Source of the DNA: SYOC01 sp964441775
Lineage (GTDB): Bacteria; Desulfobacterota; Binatia; Bin18
Assembly (NCBI GenBank): GCA_964441775.1
Contig: CAYTVL010000002.1
Coordinates: forward strand, 194,672-258,671
Reading direction: 5' to 3'
DNA: 64,000 nucleotides
Under the pieces are notes generated by a model. That model was given only the letters and a program-made list of their open reading frames with translations, was not told the origin of the DNA and did not search any database. The stretch's first letter is position 1. Each line of letters starts with the position of its first letter. The position numbers were made by a program, and so were the translations under genes. Shown here piece by piece: positions 34,710 through 43,681 of the stretch.

Positions 34710-35666
34710 TTGCGCTATTTCTTGACGGGATGCGCTGGGTTTATCGGTAGTAATTTAGTAGATCGGCTTTTGTGTAATGGTCACGAAGTAGTCGGCTACG
34801 ATAACCTCTCTACTGGCCAATCGGAATTCTTGATCGGAGCAAAAGACGCCACACGTTTCCGCTTCGTGCACGGCGACCTTCTCGATCTGACGTCTCTCAC
34901 CCGGACAATGCAGGGAAGCGAATGCGTTTTTCATTTGGCGGCGAACGCGGATGTACGGTTCGGTACACAGCATCCCCGTAAAGATCTCGAACACAATACT
35001 ATCGCCACCTCTAACGTTCTGGAGGCCATGCGCGCCAACGGGATCAAGCGTATCGCCTTTTCTTCAACGGGCTCAATCTACGGCGAGCCGGAAGTGTTTC
35101 CTACACCTGAGGACGCGCCCTTTCCGGTGCAAACCTCATTGTATGGAGCCTCGAAGCTTGCGGCTGAGGGCTTAATCGCCGCCTACTGTGAAGGGTTTGG
35201 CTTCCAAGGCTACATTTTTCGCTTCGTGTCGATCCTCGGTGAGCGGTACACGCATGGGCATGTTTTTGACTTCTACAAACAATTGCGTGAGCATCCGGAT
35301 CGGCTGCAAGTGTTGGGGAATGGCAAACAGCGTAAGTCCTATCTGTATGTGCAAGATTGCCTCGACGCCATGCTGCTCGCTCTGGACAAAGCCCAGGAAA
35401 GGGTCAACATTCTCAATCTTGGGGTGGACGAGTACTGTGAAGTTAATGACTCCATTGGGTGGATTTGTGAAACGTTAGGCGCGACGCCGCAGCGAACCTA
35501 CACTGGCGGAGAGCGAGGCTGGATTGGGGACAGCCCGTTCATCTTTCTCGATTGCTCACGCATACGCGCCTTGGGCTGGCGGCCTCGGCTAAGTATTCGC
35601 GAGGGCGTGATTCGCACCGTTCAGTATCTACGCGAGAATCCTTGGGTCTTCGAGAGGCGCGCATGA
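34710..35666 (+). CDS. NAD-dependent epimerase/dehydratase
   Basis: A 318-residue extended SDR. TTG 34710 is chosen because it gives the family N-terminus (M-RYFLTGCAGFIGSN) and has a strong TGGAGG ribosome-binding site 7 nt before it; the longer frame lacks both. Seen: GYDNLSTGQSEFL, HLAANADVRFG, SSTGSIYGE, YGASK active site and FRFVSILGERYTHG. It is the first gene of the ten-gene heptose operon and is linked to the next gene by a 4-nt overlap. The substrate may be a GDP-heptose or other nucleotide sugar; the enzyme could set a stereocentre. Confidence 0.85.
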   Translation: MRYFLTGCAGFIGSNLVDRLLCNGHEVVGYDNLSTGQSEFLIGAKDATRFRFVHGDLLDLTSLTRTMQGSECVFHLAANADVRFGTQHPRKDLEHNTIATSNVLEAMRANGIKRIAFSSTGSIYGEPEVFPTPEDAPFPVQTSLYGASKLAAEGLIAAYCEGFGFQGYIFRFVSILGERYTHGHVFDFYKQLREHPDRLQVLGNGKQRKSYLYVQDCLDAMLLALDKAQERVNILNLGVDEYCEVNDSIGWICETLGATPQRTYTGGERGWIGDSPFIFLDCSRIRALGWRPRLSIREGVIRTVQYLRENPWVFERRA

Positions 35667-36955
35667 ACATCGCAGTTGTGGGGTTGTGGCACCTCGGCAT
35701 GGTCACTGCCGCGTGCCTCGCCTCGGTTGGATATGAGGTAGTTGGAATCGATGAGAATCCGGAAACGATTGCCGGCCTCCAAGTGGGACAGTTGCCCGTC
35801 TTCGAGCCAGGGGTGCAGGCATTAGTCCGTCAGGGAATGGAAAGCGGCCATCTTTCTTTTTCAACAGACCTCACTACCGTCTCACGTGCCGAGATTGTGT
35901 GGATCGCCTTCGATACGCCTGTGGATGAAGACGATCGGGCTGATGTTGCTTTTGTTGTCAAACGAATCTCGATGCTCTTTTCTCATCTGCGCGAGGATGC
36001 GCTGGTGCTCATTTCTTCGCAGCTTCCTGTGGGCACAACGCGCGAGTTAGAAGCAGCGTATCGCAGGTTGCGGCCTAACGGGACGACGACCTTTGCCTAC
36101 TCTCCTGAAAATCTACGCTTAGGTAAGGCTATCGAGGTCTTTACGCGACCGGACCGCGTGGTTGTCGGCATACGGAACGAAGCTGATAAACGGCGGATTG
36201 GAACTCTCTTCAAGCCATTCACGGAACGCATCGAGTGGATGTCGATCGAATCTGCGGAAATGACCAAACATGCGCTCAACGCGTTCTTAGCCACGTCAGT
36301 CGCCTTTGCGAATGAATTGGCGGAGATTTGTGAACGGGTTGGCGCTGATGCCGGAGAAGTGGAACGAGGCTTAAAGACAGATAGTCGTATCGGGCCAAGG
36401 GCGTATCTCCGGCCAGGCAGCGCCTTTGCCGGTGGCACCCTTGGCCGCGACCTGTCGTTCCTTATCGAACGGGGACACCGAGAACAGCTTCCGGTGCACG
36501 TATTCAATGGGGTGCAGCACAGTAACGAGACGCATGCGCAGTGGCCACGACGGCGACTGCTTGATCTCTTTGGCAGTGTGGCCCATAGAACCATCGCGGT
36601 GTTAGGCTTGACGTACAAGCCGGGAACCGACACGCTGCGACGCTCAAGCGCAGTGGAGACCTGCGCTTGGCTGGTTGAGCAGGGAGCCCGGGTGGCTGCG
36701 TTCGACCCCGCAGTAAAAGCGTTACCAGCTGAGTTGCGGGCGGTGATTGATTTGCGCGCTTCTCTGGAAGCGGCCGTCCGAGGAGCGCAGGCGTTGCTGG
36801 TCGCCACGGAATGGCCAGAGTTCTCGAAGTTAACCGCAGATGATATCGTGGCGTGGATGCAAACTCCTCTTGTGCTTGACCCAGGACGATTCTTAACAGC
36901 GCAGGTGGGAGCGGACCGGCGGATTCGCTATCTCACCGTGGGGAAACCTGCATGA
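35663..36955 (+). CDS. UDP-glucose/GDP-mannose dehydrogenase-like protein lacking the catalytic cysteine
   Basis: A 430-residue protein from ATG 35663 with the three-domain build of nucleotide-sugar dehydrogenases. The cofactor loop reads GLWHLG, with Trp where the middle glycine of GxGxxG is expected. The lysine and asparagine of the active site are kept (EMTKHALNAFLAT), as is LGLTYKPGTDTLR. The catalytic Cys motif (GxGFGGxCFxKD) is instead GSAFAGGTLGRD, so Thr259 occupies the nucleophile position. A normal two-step oxidation through a thiohemiacetal should therefore not occur. The protein may be a one-step dehydrogenase, another redox enzyme, or a binding subunit. It overlaps both neighbours by 4 nt. 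Confidence 0.85.
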   Translation: MNIAVVGLWHLGMVTAACLASVGYEVVGIDENPETIAGLQVGQLPVFEPGVQALVRQGMESGHLSFSTDLTTVSRAEIVWIAFDTPVDEDDRADVAFVVKRISMLFSHLREDALVLISSQLPVGTTRELEAAYRRLRPNGTTTFAYSPENLRLGKAIEVFTRPDRVVVGIRNEADKRRIGTLFKPFTERIEWMSIESAEMTKHALNAFLATSVAFANELAEICERVGADAGEVERGLKTDSRIGPRAYLRPGSAFAGGTLGRDLSFLIERGHREQLPVHVFNGVQHSNETHAQWPRRRLLDLFGSVAHRTIAVLGLTYKPGTDTLRRSSAVETCAWLVEQGARVAAFDPAVKALPAELRAVIDLRASLEAAVRGAQALLVATEWPEFSKLTADDIVAWMQTPLVLDPGRFLTAQVGADRRIRYLTVGKPA

Positions 36956-37815
36956 AGCTTGCTCAGCGGCGTGCATTGATCACCGGCGCGAGTCAAGGCT
37001 TTGGCTTCGCTGTCGCTCGTGCTTTCGTGCAAGAAGGCGCCGATGTGATGCTTTGTGCACGCAATGCTGAACAGTTGCAGCGAGCCCAACAAGAACTGTT
37101 TCCTCTCGCCTGGGAAAAAAGCAAAATCCTTGCAGTCCCAGCGGACATCTCGCAACCGGATGATGTCCAGGGTCTTATCCAGACGACACTGACTGAACTT
37201 GGCGGTGTAGAAATCCTGGTGTGTAACGCCGGCGTCTATGGGCCGAAGGGCGCGATCCAAGACGTCGATTGGAGTGAATGGTCGCAAGCGATCGCGATTA
37301 ACTTGCTGGGAACTGTGCTGCCTTGTCGCGCCGTCTTGCCGCATTTTCAGCAACAACATTATGGCAAAATTGTGATCCTCTCAGGTGGCGGGGCAACCAA
37401 GCCGCTTCCCTATCTCAGTGCGTATGCCGCCTCGAAGGCTGCCGTAGTACGGTTCGGAGAAACCCTAGCGGAAGAGGTGCGACATCTGGGCATTGATGTC
37501 AACGCCGTGGCCCCTGGGGCGCTCAATACGCGCTTGCTGGATGAGATCTTAGCAGCCGGACCGGAGAAAGTGGGCCCAGTCTTTTACGAGCAATCGCTGA
37601 AACAGAAAGAGCAGGGCGGTACGCCGTTGGAACGCGGCGCCGCTCTTTGCGTCTTTCTTGGTTCTACAGCCAGTGATGGGATCACTGGAAAACTCATCAG
37701 TGCGGTGTGGGATCCCTGGGAACAATTGCCGGAACATCTTAATGACTTACAGGAGTCCGATATTTACACCCTCAGACGGATCGTGCCGCACGAACGTGGA
37801 AAAGAGTGGGGATGA
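36952..37815 (+). CDS. SDR-family oxidoreductase
   Basis: A 287-residue classical SDR with TGASQGFG, CNAG, catalytic Ser in VILSGGGAT and YAASK. A C-terminal tail of about 30 residues (WDPWEQLPEHLND...) follows the usual end, a trait of several SDRs found in surface-glycan loci. It overlaps the dehydrogenase-like gene by 4 nt and is 3 nt from the next gene, the only junction in this operon without overlap. Its likely job is oxidation or reduction of a heptose nucleotide, but the position on the sugar is unknown. Confidence 0.87.
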   Translation: MKLAQRRALITGASQGFGFAVARAFVQEGADVMLCARNAEQLQRAQQELFPLAWEKSKILAVPADISQPDDVQGLIQTTLTELGGVEILVCNAGVYGPKGAIQDVDWSEWSQAIAINLLGTVLPCRAVLPHFQQQHYGKIVILSGGGATKPLPYLSAYAASKAAVVRFGETLAEEVRHLGIDVNAVAPGALNTRLLDEILAAGPEKVGPVFYEQSLKQKEQGGTPLERGAALCVFLGSTASDGITGKLISAVWDPWEQLPEHLNDLQESDIYTLRRIVPHERGKEWG

Positions 37816-37818
37816 GCG

Positions 37819-38796
37819 ATGCGGGTTGCTATCATCGGCTGTGGTTTGATCGGGCAGAAGCGCGCTCGCGCTCTTGCCGGCTGTCGCCTTGTCGCTTGCG
37901 CCGACGCTGTCCGCGAAAAAGCTGAAGCCTTGGCCGCGCTCTCTCCCGGGGTGCAGCCATTAAGCAGTTGGCAAGCGGTTGTCGAGCGGCCTGATGTTGA
38001 CATTGTTGTCATCGCTGCTACCCATGATGTCTTAGCTGAGATTACCAGCGCGGCCATCGCCGAGGGGAAACACGTGCTCGTGGAGAAACCGGCGGCTCGC
38101 CGCGCTGCGGAACTGGATGCGCTGATCCAAGCCGCGCACCGACACAATGTTCTCGTGCGCGTAGGATTTAATCATCGCTATCATCCTGCATTTCGCAAAG
38201 CATGGACTTTGTACAATGAAGGCGCCATTGACGACGTGCTCTACGTACGTGGGCGCTATGGGCACGGCGGACGTCTTGGCTATGAAAAGGAGTGGCGCGC
38301 TCAGCCCGCACTTTCCGGCGGCGGTGAATTGATCGATCAAGGCGTCCATCTTATTGATTTGGCGCGCTGGTTCCTAGGGGATTTCACCGAGGTCCAAGGA
38401 TTCGCGCATACATATTATTGGAACATGCCGGTGGAGGATAACGGTTTCCTCTTGCTACGCACGGCGACGCAGCAAGCCGCGTTTCTCCACGCCAGTTGTA
38501 CTGAGTGGAAAAACTTGTTTTCTTTTGAAATATTTGGACGGATGGGGAAATTAGAGATTGCTGGGTTAGGCGGCAGTTATGGAGTCGAGCGGTTAACGTA
38601 TTATCGCATGCTTCCACAGATGGGCCCGCCGGAGACGACGAGCTGGGAATATCCAATGGCGGATACCTCCTGGGAGGTGGAATTTGCGGAATTCGCGGAA
38701 GACATCCACTTACAACGCCACCCAGCCGTGGGATTACGTGACGCTCGCGCAGCGTTGCAGATTGTCGAGCGCATATACGAGGTGTCTACTTCATGA
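37819..38796 (+). CDS. Gfo/Idh/MocA family oxidoreductase
   Basis: A 325-residue NAD(P)-binding oxidoreductase: VAIIGCGLIGQKRA, VEKPAARRAAEL (EKP motif) and GGGELIDQGVHLIDLARW, in which the histidine of the family active site is seen. It is the third redox protein in a row in the heptose operon, so the nucleotide sugar may undergo oxidation, epimerisation and reduction. Its stop overlaps the hddA start by 4 nt. Confidence 0.88.
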   Translation: MRVAIIGCGLIGQKRARALAGCRLVACADAVREKAEALAALSPGVQPLSSWQAVVERPDVDIVVIAATHDVLAEITSAAIAEGKHVLVEKPAARRAAELDALIQAAHRHNVLVRVGFNHRYHPAFRKAWTLYNEGAIDDVLYVRGRYGHGGRLGYEKEWRAQPALSGGGELIDQGVHLIDLARWFLGDFTEVQGFAHTYYWNMPVEDNGFLLLRTATQQAAFLHASCTEWKNLFSFEIFGRMGKLEIAGLGGSYGVERLTYYRMLPQMGPPETTSWEYPMADTSWEVEFAEFAEDIHLQRHPAVGLRDARAALQIVERIYEVSTS

Positions 38797-39776
38797 TTAT
38801 TACTCGTAGTCCTCTTCGGATCTCTCTGGGTGGGGGCGGGACCGATCTGCCTTCTTACTATCACGACCATAGCGGCTTCGTGATTGCCGCCGCTATCGAT
38901 AAATATGTCTACCTCACGCTCCACCAAACCTTCGTGCCGGAGTTGATCCTCAAATACTCCAAAATGGAGCGGGTGCAATCGGTTGACGAAGTGCAACATC
39001 CGCTCATCCGCGAAGCGCTGCACCTCACTAAAGTTGACGCTCCGTATCTGGAAATTACGAGCATGGCGGATATTCCTGCTGGAACTGGACTGGGCTCCTC
39101 CGGCAGCTTCACCACCGCGCTGCTCAAAGCGCTCCACGCGCTGAAAAAGAATCTCATCCATCCACAGCAATTGGCTGAGCAAGCCTGCCACATCGAAATT
39201 GACCTGCTGAAAGAGCCGGTAGGGAAACAAGACCAGTATATCGCCGCGTATGGCGGCCTAACCTGTTTTCGGTTTTTGCCAAACCACAGTGTGGAAGCGT
39301 GGCCGCTCAAGATTGCTGCGGATACGCTCTACAATTTGGAAGATAACTTATTGCTCTTTTTTACTGGATACTCGCGGTTGGCTTCCTCCGTTCTGAAGGA
39401 ACAGGACGTGAAGAGCAAACACAATGACAAAGAGATGATTGCGAATTTGCATTTTATCAAGGAGTTGGGGCGCGAGAGCAAAGAAGCCCTGGAAGCGGGA
39501 GATCTGGACCGCTTTGCCGAACTCATGAACGTGCACTGGGAGCACAAGAAGCGGCGCTCGGCGAACATGAGCAACGATCGTATTGACGAATACTATCAAC
39601 TGGCGCGGCAGAATGGAGCCCTGGGCGGAAAACTGATTGGTGCCGGCGGCGGCGGCTTCTTGATGTTCTACGCAGAAGATAAAGTGCGGTTGCGGCGAGC
39701 TATGCATGAAGCGGAACTGCAAGAAGTGCGGTTTCGTTTCGACTTCGAGGGCACGAAGGTTGTCGTGCAGTCATGA
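38793..39776 (+). CDS. hddA: D-glycero-alpha-D-manno-heptose-7-phosphate kinase
   Basis: A 327-residue GHMP-family kinase of the HddA type. Seen: RSPLRISLGGGGTDLPSY, the ATP-binding PAGTGLGSSGSF, KQDQYIAAYGG and GGKLIGAGGGGF at the C-terminus. It phosphorylates C1 of heptose 7-phosphate to the alpha-1,7-bisphosphate. Together with GmhA, GmhB and HddC in the same operon it supports a GDP-D-glycero-alpha-D-manno-heptose pathway. The 4-nt overlaps with both neighbours imply coupled translation. Confidence 0.9.
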   Translation: MIITRSPLRISLGGGGTDLPSYYHDHSGFVIAAAIDKYVYLTLHQTFVPELILKYSKMERVQSVDEVQHPLIREALHLTKVDAPYLEITSMADIPAGTGLGSSGSFTTALLKALHALKKNLIHPQQLAEQACHIEIDLLKEPVGKQDQYIAAYGGLTCFRFLPNHSVEAWPLKIAADTLYNLEDNLLLFFTGYSRLASSVLKEQDVKSKHNDKEMIANLHFIKELGRESKEALEAGDLDRFAELMNVHWEHKKRRSANMSNDRIDEYYQLARQNGALGGKLIGAGGGGFLMFYAEDKVRLRRAMHEAELQEVRFRFDFEGTKVVVQS

Positions 39777-40507
39777 GTACAACAATGTTCCCAGTCGTCA
39801 TTCTCGCCGGCGGGTTGGCGACGCGACTGCGCCCCTTAACGGAGACGATTCCGAAGGCCTTGATCGATGTGAATGGGGAGCCGTTCATCGCTCATCAATT
39901 ACGGCTGTTGCGGGCGCATGGCATCGAGCGAGTGGTGGTATGTGCTGGGTATTTGGGTGAGATGATCCAGGAGTACGTAGGGACTGGGATCCGTTTCGGT
40001 TTGCACGTGGCGTTTGTGTTTGATGGACCGAAGCTGCTCGGCACTGCTGGTGCTATTAAGCAGGCTCTGCCTCTGCTTGGTCCGGAATTTTTTGTGCTGT
40101 ATGGCGATTCGTATTTGCCGTGTGATTATCGCGCCGTGCAGACTGCCTTTACGCGCGCCCACAAACTCGCGTTGATGACGGTTTTTCGTAATCAGGGACA
40201 GTGGGACTCCAGTAATGTCGAGTACTGCGACGGTTGTATCATCGCCTACGATAAACAGCACCGCACCCCGCGCATGGACTACATCGATTATGGAGTAGGA
40301 GTGTTCAAGCAGGCGGCTTTTGAGCGATCGCTGCCTGATGAAGCGAGTGATCTTGCGGCTCTCTACCAGCAGTTGCTCAGAAATGGAGAACTTACGGCCC
40401 ACGAAGTGCATGAGCGCTTTTACGAAATCGGTTCGTTCGCCGGCTTAGAAGAAACTCGGCAGTACATTGCTGCTCATGCCGGAGCGGGGAAAAGCAGAGA
40501 GATATGA
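39773..40507 (+). CDS. hddC: Sugar nucleotidyltransferase, HddC type
   Basis: A 244-residue nucleotidyltransferase. The N-terminal VVILAGGLATRLRPLTE and KALIDVNGEPFIAHQL are the classic nucleotide-binding elements, and LYGDSYLPCDY carries the metal-binding Asp. In the pathway it would couple heptose 1-phosphate with GTP to form GDP-heptose. The position between hddA and gmhA favours HddC over mannose-1-phosphate guanylyltransferase, but nucleotide choice is inferred. Confidence 0.87.
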   Translation: MSTTMFPVVILAGGLATRLRPLTETIPKALIDVNGEPFIAHQLRLLRAHGIERVVVCAGYLGEMIQEYVGTGIRFGLHVAFVFDGPKLLGTAGAIKQALPLLGPEFFVLYGDSYLPCDYRAVQTAFTRAHKLALMTVFRNQGQWDSSNVEYCDGCIIAYDKQHRTPRMDYIDYGVGVFKQAAFERSLPDEASDLAALYQQLLRNGELTAHEVHERFYEIGSFAGLEETRQYIAAHAGAGKSREI

Positions 40508-41100
40508 ATTTTACTCAGCAGTATCTTACAGAGGCAGGTCAGATCATTCAGCAACTCGATCACCGCGCGCTCGACCGCATTGTCGCCTTGCTCGCTGAAA
40601 CTCGGGCGAATGGGGGACGGCTTTTTATTCTCGGTGTCGGGGGCAGTGCGGCTAATGCGTCGCATGCGGTGAACGACTTTCGCAAGATCGTGGGGCTCGA
40701 AGCGTATGCCCCGACTGACAACGTCTCTGAGTTGACCGCGCGTACGAATGACGAGGGCTGGGCGAGTGTCTTCGTCGAATGGCTGAAGGTGAGTCGTCTG
40801 CGAGCGAATGATTTAGTGTTGGTGTTTTCGGTTGGCGGCGGCAACGTGGAGAAAAACGTCAGTCCCAATTTGGTGACGGCGTTGCAATACGCACGGCAGA
40901 TTGGGGCGCGCATTGCCGGTGTGGTCGGACGCGATGGCGGTTATACCGCGCAAGTGGCGGATGCCTGCGTGATTATTCCGACGGTCAATGTGACGCACGT
41001 CACTCCCCATACTGAAGCGTTTCAAGCTGTGGTCTGGCATCTCCTGGTGTCACACCCGGAGTTGAAAACGGCGGAGACGAAGTGGGAATCGGTGCGGTGA
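40504..41100 (+). CDS. gmhA: SIS-domain sedoheptulose-7-phosphate isomerase, GmhA-like
   Basis: A 198-residue SIS protein: FILGVGGSAANASHAVNDFRKI, SELTARTNDEGW, FSVGGGN and an end with THVTPHTEAFQAVVWHLL. The fold and context fit conversion of sedoheptulose 7-phosphate to heptose 7-phosphate. The zinc and active-site motifs differ from E. coli GmhA (HAVNDFRK instead of the HxxAEL-like pattern), so this is a divergent GmhA clade. Overlaps both neighbours by 4 nt. Confidence 0.85.
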   Translation: MNFTQQYLTEAGQIIQQLDHRALDRIVALLAETRANGGRLFILGVGGSAANASHAVNDFRKIVGLEAYAPTDNVSELTARTNDEGWASVFVEWLKVSRLRANDLVLVFSVGGGNVEKNVSPNLVTALQYARQIGARIAGVVGRDGGYTAQVADACVIIPTVNVTHVTPHTEAFQAVVWHLLVSHPELKTAETKWESVR

Positions 41101-41666
41101 CAGAAACGCCAAAGAGACGTGCGGTCTTTCTCGATCGAGATGGAGTGCTGAATGGCGCCATCGTGCGTCAGGGGAGACCGTACCCGCCTTCATCCATTGC
41201 TGAAGTTGAAATTCTCCCCGGAGTGCCCAGCGCATTGAGGGCGCTCCAAGAGGCAGGATTCCTCTTGATCGGCGCGACGAATCAGCCAGACGTGGGGCGC
41301 GGGGTCCAGAGCCAAAGAGTGGTTGAAACTATTAATACTGTCTTGCTGGCGACGCTACCGCTCTTGGAAATCTGCGTCTGTTATCATGACGACTCGGCGC
41401 AGTGCTCTTGTCGTAAGCCACAACCCGGCTTGTTGTTGCAAGCTGCTCAGCGTTATGGCATCGACCTGGAGGCCAGCTTTATGGTGGGAGACCGCTGGCG
41501 AGATGTGGAGGCTGGTCATCGCGCCGGTTGCCGGACGATCTTTATCGATTATCACTATGAGGAACCGTCGCCGAGGGTGTCGCCGGATCTGACGGCGCTC
41601 TCTTTGTTAGAAGCCGTGCCTTGGATTGTGGAACAGGACGGGGCATTGAAAGGAGGAGGAAGATGA
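41097..41666 (+). CDS. gmhB: D-glycero-D-manno-heptose 1,7-bisphosphate phosphatase
   Basis: A 189-residue HAD phosphatase. GTG 41097 gives a 4-nt GTGA overlap with gmhA; GTG 41082 is a longer option. The nucleophile is in FLDRDGVLN, ATNQPDVGRG carries motif II, CYHDD...CSCRKPQPG is the zinc-binding loop of GmhB, and GDRWRDVEAG is motif IV. It removes the C7 phosphate from the bisphosphate before nucleotide activation. Confidence 0.9.
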   Translation: MTETPKRRAVFLDRDGVLNGAIVRQGRPYPPSSIAEVEILPGVPSALRALQEAGFLLIGATNQPDVGRGVQSQRVVETINTVLLATLPLLEICVCYHDDSAQCSCRKPQPGLLLQAAQRYGIDLEASFMVGDRWRDVEAGHRAGCRTIFIDYHYEEPSPRVSPDLTALSLLEAVPWIVEQDGALKGGGR

Positions 41667-42376
41667 GTCTGACGAATTTGCGGGTGAAAATCTTTGCTGA
41701 CGGGGCTGACAAGGCTGGCATGCTGGACATGTACCGCAATCCTCTCATCAAAGGGTTTACGACTAACCCAACGTTAATGCGCAAGGCTGGCGTGGTGGAT
41801 TACCATGCGTTTGCGCTTGATATCTTGCGTGCTCTGCCGAACCGTCCCATCTCCTTTGAGGTCTTCTCGGATGACTTCGCCGAGATGCGACAGCAGGCGC
41901 GCAAAATTGCCTACTGGGGAGACAATGTCTATGTCAAAATCCCGGTGACGAACACGAGAGGAGAGTCTTCAGTCGAACTCATCCATGATCTTACGCGGGC
42001 GGGGACCAAGCTCAATGTGACCGCGTTGTTAACGCTTGAGCAGGTGCGTGAGGTGAGCGCGGCTCTGGCGGGTGGGGCTCCGGCCTGTATCTCAGTATTT
42101 GCGGGACGCATTGCTGACACGGGGCGCGATCCCGTCCCCTTAATGGCGGCTGCGGTTGAGCTGCTGCGGCCATACCCCAACATCGAGCTGATTTGGGCGA
42201 GTCCACGAGAACTGCTAAACATTTTCCAGGCTGACGAGATCGGCTGTCATATTATCACCGTGACTAACGACATCTTGAAAAAGCTGGAGCTGGTGGGGAA
42301 AAATCTCCGCGACTATTCTCTCGACACGGTGAAGATGTTTCGTGAGGATGCCGTGAAAGCCGGTTACACGCTTTGA
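41663..42376 (+). CDS. Transaldolase (short, TalC/FSA-like)
   Basis: A 237-residue class I aldolase-type protein from ATG 41663, with a good AGGAGGA ribosome-binding site and a 4-nt overlap with gmhB. The Schiff-base lysine lies in VYVKIPVT, with FTTNPTLM near the N-terminus and FAGRIADTG further on. The short form is about 220-240 residues in the family. Transaldolase interconverts sedoheptulose 7-phosphate and fructose 6-phosphate with three/four-carbon partners. In this operon it most plausibly supplies sedoheptulose 7-phosphate to GmhA. It could instead act as a fructose 6-phosphate aldolase. Confidence 0.88.
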   Translation: MSLTNLRVKIFADGADKAGMLDMYRNPLIKGFTTNPTLMRKAGVVDYHAFALDILRALPNRPISFEVFSDDFAEMRQQARKIAYWGDNVYVKIPVTNTRGESSVELIHDLTRAGTKLNVTALLTLEQVREVSAALAGGAPACISVFAGRIADTGRDPVPLMAAAVELLRPYPNIELIWASPRELLNIFQADEIGCHIITVTNDILKKLELVGKNLRDYSLDTVKMFREDAVKAGYTL

Positions 42377-43665
42377 CTGCGGCGAAGAGCGGCGTGGGAC
42401 CCCCGCTTGCTGCGCCCACGAGCGAGAACCGTACGGAAAATCTCGTCCGGCAGACGCTGCTGACGGTTTTCTTTATTTCGTTGAGCTTACCGGTGGCGAT
42501 CCAGCAAACCGCGCTCGCTCTGTTGCTGGCGTTTGTCGCCTATCTAGGCTGGTGGAACAAAGGGTTCTCTCAGACTCCGCTCGATCGACCGATCCTCGGT
42601 TTTTTTGCGGCGCTAGTGGTCTCCGCTCTATTTTGTCCCGCCGTGATCTCTTCTCTTGTCGGCATGCGCAGGCTCTGGTTAGTGGGCGCCTGCTTCGGTG
42701 TGTATTATTGTCTGGCTACTCCGCGTGAGGCCTGGCGATTGAGCGGGCTGGCCGTCTGCGTAGCTGCCCTCGTCGCCGTCTTTGGCATTGTGCAGTACTA
42801 CACAGGTTTCGACCTCCCTCACTGGCTCAAAGGGGAAAAGCAAGCCGTGTATCAATTCTCGTACGAGCAAGGGGCGAGATTTCGCGCTGAAGGGCTGTTC
42901 CCCACAGGGATCACCTATGCGCATAACTTACTTTTTCCACTGACACTGGTGACGGTATGGCTTCTGGCTCCTCGCGTAGCGTGGCCAACGCGGTTGCGGC
43001 TGGGGCTTGGCTGGTTGGTGATGATGTTCGCCCTGGTGTTTACCCTCACGCGGGGAGTGTGGATTGCCTACCTTGCGATTTTGCTTCTGTTGGGAATGAT
43101 CCGAGGAGGCCGAGTCGTTTTGACTATTGGCGCTTGTCTAACGCTGATTGGCCTTGTTTTAACTTTGTCAAATCCTCTCCTACAAGAACGGGTAAAGTAC
43201 GGCTTTGAGCTCAAGGAGAACACGGGCCGCATCGTCGTCTGGCAAGCAAATATCGACATGATCAAGGAGCGACCTCTGCTCGGATGGGGCTACGGTAACT
43301 ACAAGCAATTTCGTGATGAGTTCTACCGGAGGTATCCGGTCGATACGACTGCCCACGCTCACAACACGTACTTACAAATCTGGGTCGCCGGTGGAGTCGT
43401 GGGCTTAGCGGCCTTCCTCTTTCTCTTTTGGTCAATCCTCAAACTCGGGTGGCGTACTTATCGACGCCTGCCAGAGGAAGAGGGCCACCTGCGTATCCTT
43501 GCGCTCGGTGTCTTTTTAAGCATTCTTGGATTTCTGATTGGCGGGTTGACCCAATACAACTTTGGCGATGCCGAAGTCGTGCTAGTGATGTGGGCGATGG
43601 TGGGGGTGCTCATGCGCGTGCATGAGTGGGCGACGGAAGCGATGAATAGCGAAACAATGACATAA
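42373..43665 (+). CDS. O-antigen ligase-like membrane protein (candidate WaaL)
   Basis: A 430-residue protein with about 10-12 membrane helices, starting at TTG 42373 (4-nt overlap with the transaldolase). The large periplasmic loop ends with GWGYGNYKQF and the HNTYLQIWVAGGVVGL element characteristic of the Wzy_C/WaaL superfamily. It closes the heptose operon. It may ligate the finished glycan to lipid A-core or another carrier, or be a second polymerase for a heptose-containing polymer. Confidence 0.8.
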   Translation: MTAAKSGVGPPLAAPTSENRTENLVRQTLLTVFFISLSLPVAIQQTALALLLAFVAYLGWWNKGFSQTPLDRPILGFFAALVVSALFCPAVISSLVGMRRLWLVGACFGVYYCLATPREAWRLSGLAVCVAALVAVFGIVQYYTGFDLPHWLKGEKQAVYQFSYEQGARFRAEGLFPTGITYAHNLLFPLTLVTVWLLAPRVAWPTRLRLGLGWLVMMFALVFTLTRGVWIAYLAILLLLGMIRGGRVVLTIGACLTLIGLVLTLSNPLLQERVKYGFELKENTGRIVVWQANIDMIKERPLLGWGYGNYKQFRDEFYRRYPVDTTAHAHNTYLQIWVAGGVVGLAAFLFLFWSILKLGWRTYRRLPEEEGHLRILALGVFLSILGFLIGGLTQYNFGDAEVVLVMWAMVGVLMRVHEWATEAMNSETMT

Positions 43666-43681
43666 CTCTTTTACAATCTCT

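Noticed and set aside
35552..35662. N-terminal extension of the dehydrogenase-like gene
   Set aside because: The 37 added residues overlap the preceding gene and have no family match; ATG 35663 gives the 4-nt overlap seen throughout the operon.
36097..36807. 236-residue open frame on the minus strand
   Set aside because: Antisense to the dehydrogenase-like gene; rich in Arg, Ser and Ala without motifs.
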